64,000 bases of DNA, taken from Corynebacterium lactis RW2-5. Its GTDB lineage: Bacteria; Actinomycetota; Actinomycetes; Mycobacteriales; Mycobacteriaceae. The stretch is from contig NZ_CP006841.1 in the NCBI RefSeq assembly GCF_001274895.1, forward strand, positions 868,001 to 932,000, written 5' to 3'. Positions 63,028 to 64,000 of this stretch are shown piece after piece. Every line of letters starts with the position of its first letter. Position 1 is the first letter of the stretch. The notes beneath the pieces are model-generated. The model made no database searches. It was not told the origin of the DNA and worked only from the letters and a program-made list of their open reading frames with translations. The translations under genes were made by a program, and so were the position numbers.

Positions 63028-63648
63028 ATGTCAGATTCGACCGCTACCGGAACTTCCGCATCCGCGGCCAACTTTTCCTGGCGCATCATCGACATCGTCA
63101 CGGCTGCTGTCCTCGGCATCGCCGTCGGTTTCATCTTCGTGGTGTGGAACGTCATCGGTGGTGCTGGCTACGATGCCGTCAACGCGCTAACCCCGGGCCT
63201 GGGCGGCCTGGTGGCCGGCGTGTGGTTCCTCGGCGGTCCGCTTGGTGCCTACATCATCCGCAAGCCGGGCGCAGCTGTCTTCGTCGAGGTACTTGCGGCG
63301 TCCGTCTCCGCCCTGATTGGTAACCAGTGGGGTATCAGTACCCTCTACTCCGGCCTGGCCCAGGGCTTCGGCGCGGAGTTGATCTTCCTCCTGTTGGCTT
63401 ACCGCCGATTCAACGCGGCAACCGTCATCATCTCAGGTCTCCTTGCCGGTGTCGGTGCATGGACCTTCGAGCTCTTCACCGGCAACCTAGCCAAGACTGC
63501 GCAGTTCAACGTCATCTACCTCATCTCTAACGCCCTGTCCGGCGCCATCCTGGCCGGTGTGCTGGCCGTTTTCCTGACCAAGGCATTGGCCGCCACCGGC
63601 GCGCTAGACCGTTTCGCCGCCGGCCGCGAGCGCCACGGCGAAATCTAG
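63028..63648 (+). CDS. ykoE: ECF transporter S component, YkoE family (thiamin/HMP)
   Basis: A 206-residue six-helix protein of the YkoE family: GYDAVNALTPGLGGLVAGVWFLGGPLGAYIIRKPGAAV, then EVLAASVSALIGNQWG and LISNALSGAILAGVLA. YkoE is the substrate-binding subunit of an energy-coupling-factor transporter for hydroxymethylpyrimidine or thiamin precursors. GAGGAG precedes the ATG at 63028. No TPP riboswitch is visible in the 89-base leader, though an AAGCTT-rich hairpin (about 62972-62996) is. The ATPase gene follows at once. Confidence 0.9.
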   Translation: MSDSTATGTSASAANFSWRIIDIVTAAVLGIAVGFIFVVWNVIGGAGYDAVNALTPGLGGLVAGVWFLGGPLGAYIIRKPGAAVFVEVLAASVSALIGNQWGISTLYSGLAQGFGAELIFLLLAYRRFNAATVIISGLLAGVGAWTFELFTGNLAKTAQFNVIYLISNALSGAILAGVLAVFLTKALAATGALDRFAAGRERHGEI

Positions 63649-63658
63649 GGGACCTCAC

Positions 63659-64000
63659 ATGGCCGCCCGCCCCGTCCCCGAAGAATCACCGAAGCGCGGT
63701 CCGTCGTCACGCGCGCGCCAGGAAGAGGCGGTCTGTGCGCGCGGCTTTGGCTATCGGCACGCGGGTAGGAAAAAGCCTGCGCTTGCCGACGTCACCCTCG
63801 ACATTGCGGCGGGGGAGAAAGTGCTGCTGCTCGGCGCGTCGGGCGCGGGGAAGTCGACCTTCCTGGGCGCCATTGCGGGCGTTTTGGGGGACGAGACAGA
63901 CGGAGAATCCAGCGGAACACTGCTGGTTGAGGGCAAGCCGCCCGCTGCGGCGCGGGGCGCTGTGGGCCTTGTCCTGCAGGACCCAGATTCGCAGACCATC
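63659..64000 (+). CDS. ECF transporter ATPase, partial (runs off the window)
   Basis: The frame is open from an ATG 11 bases after the ykoE stop to the window edge, 114 codons. It encodes a 40-residue leader, then an ABC domain: ALADVTLDIAAGEKVLLLGA, Walker A GASGAGKST near residue 61 and Q-loop LVLQDPDSQTI at the end. The QDPDSQ form is typical of ECF energy-coupling ATPases. It is therefore the partner of YkoE (YkoD-like). Whether it is the fused double ATPase cannot be seen. Confidence 0.9.
   Translation, partial: MAARPVPEESPKRGPSSRARQEEAVCARGFGYRHAGRKKPALADVTLDIAAGEKVLLLGASGAGKSTFLGAIAGVLGDETDGESSGTLLVEGKPPAAARGAVGLVLQDPDSQTI

Overview
The window looks like chromosomal DNA of a high-GC Gram-positive actinobacterium, most likely a Corynebacterium or close relative. 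Evidence: high-GC codon use; a five-gene Mn-type ABC operon ending in a DtxR-family mntR, the arrangement known from C. diphtheriae; a DUF3558-type lipoprotein; GT-C membrane glycosyltransferase-like proteins; and many apparently leaderless promoters (TANNNT six to eight bases before the ATG). The species cannot be fixed from sequence alone. I saw no rRNA, tRNA, CRISPR array, IS element or prophage.

Layout. 0.2-4.5 kb: FtsX-type ABC permease, its ATPase and a PadR regulator behind two matching palindromes. 4.6-16.7 kb: MFS exporter, LURP-one-like protein, MDR oxidoreductase, SpoT-like HD hydrolase, TRIC-type channel, S33 peptidase, TehB-like methyltransferase behind a perfect 24-bp palindrome, DUF5692 protein, YdcF protein, and the carbon-starvation pair cstA-ybdD. 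17-23.6 kb: glpT, an ArsC-like reductase, and the metal ABC operon with mntR plus two small membrane proteins. 24-32.6 kb: amino-acid permease, quinone-oxidoreductase-like protein, BASS transporter, then a 5-oxoproline module (FCD-type GntR regulator with its operator, an NRAMP-fold permease lacking the metal motif, pxpA, pxpB, pxpC). 32.6-36.1 kb: an A+T-richer patch (DHA2 exporter, unknown membrane protein, GNAT). 36-44.8 kb: pntAB, a secreted alpha/beta hydrolase, a TctA-type permease with a small partner, and a DHA2 exporter followed by a TetR gene broken by an in-frame stop.

44.8-49.6 kb: a pyruvate-type 2-oxoacid:acceptor oxidoreductase (gamma, alpha, beta) followed by a GltD-like flavoprotein with a fused two-cluster ferredoxin tail, probably an electron-transfer unit built to work together. 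49.7-52.3 kb: a DUF3558-type lipoprotein translationally coupled to a long Ala-rich/low-complexity protein reminiscent of PPE/ESX substrates. 52.3-54.3 kb: two DnaA boxes, a TPP riboswitch and thiC. 54.4-62.9 kb: GT87-like protein, His-rich small ORF, M18 and M20 peptidases, GH13 enzyme, small lipoprotein, GT-C-like protein. 63.0 kb to the end: ykoE and the start of its ECF ATPase, which with thiC suggests thiamin/HMP handling.

The most notable signal outside the genes is a dispersed 12-mer, CGTCGG(C/A/G)AAGCG, found about two dozen times in both orientations and in several reading frames, far above chance.
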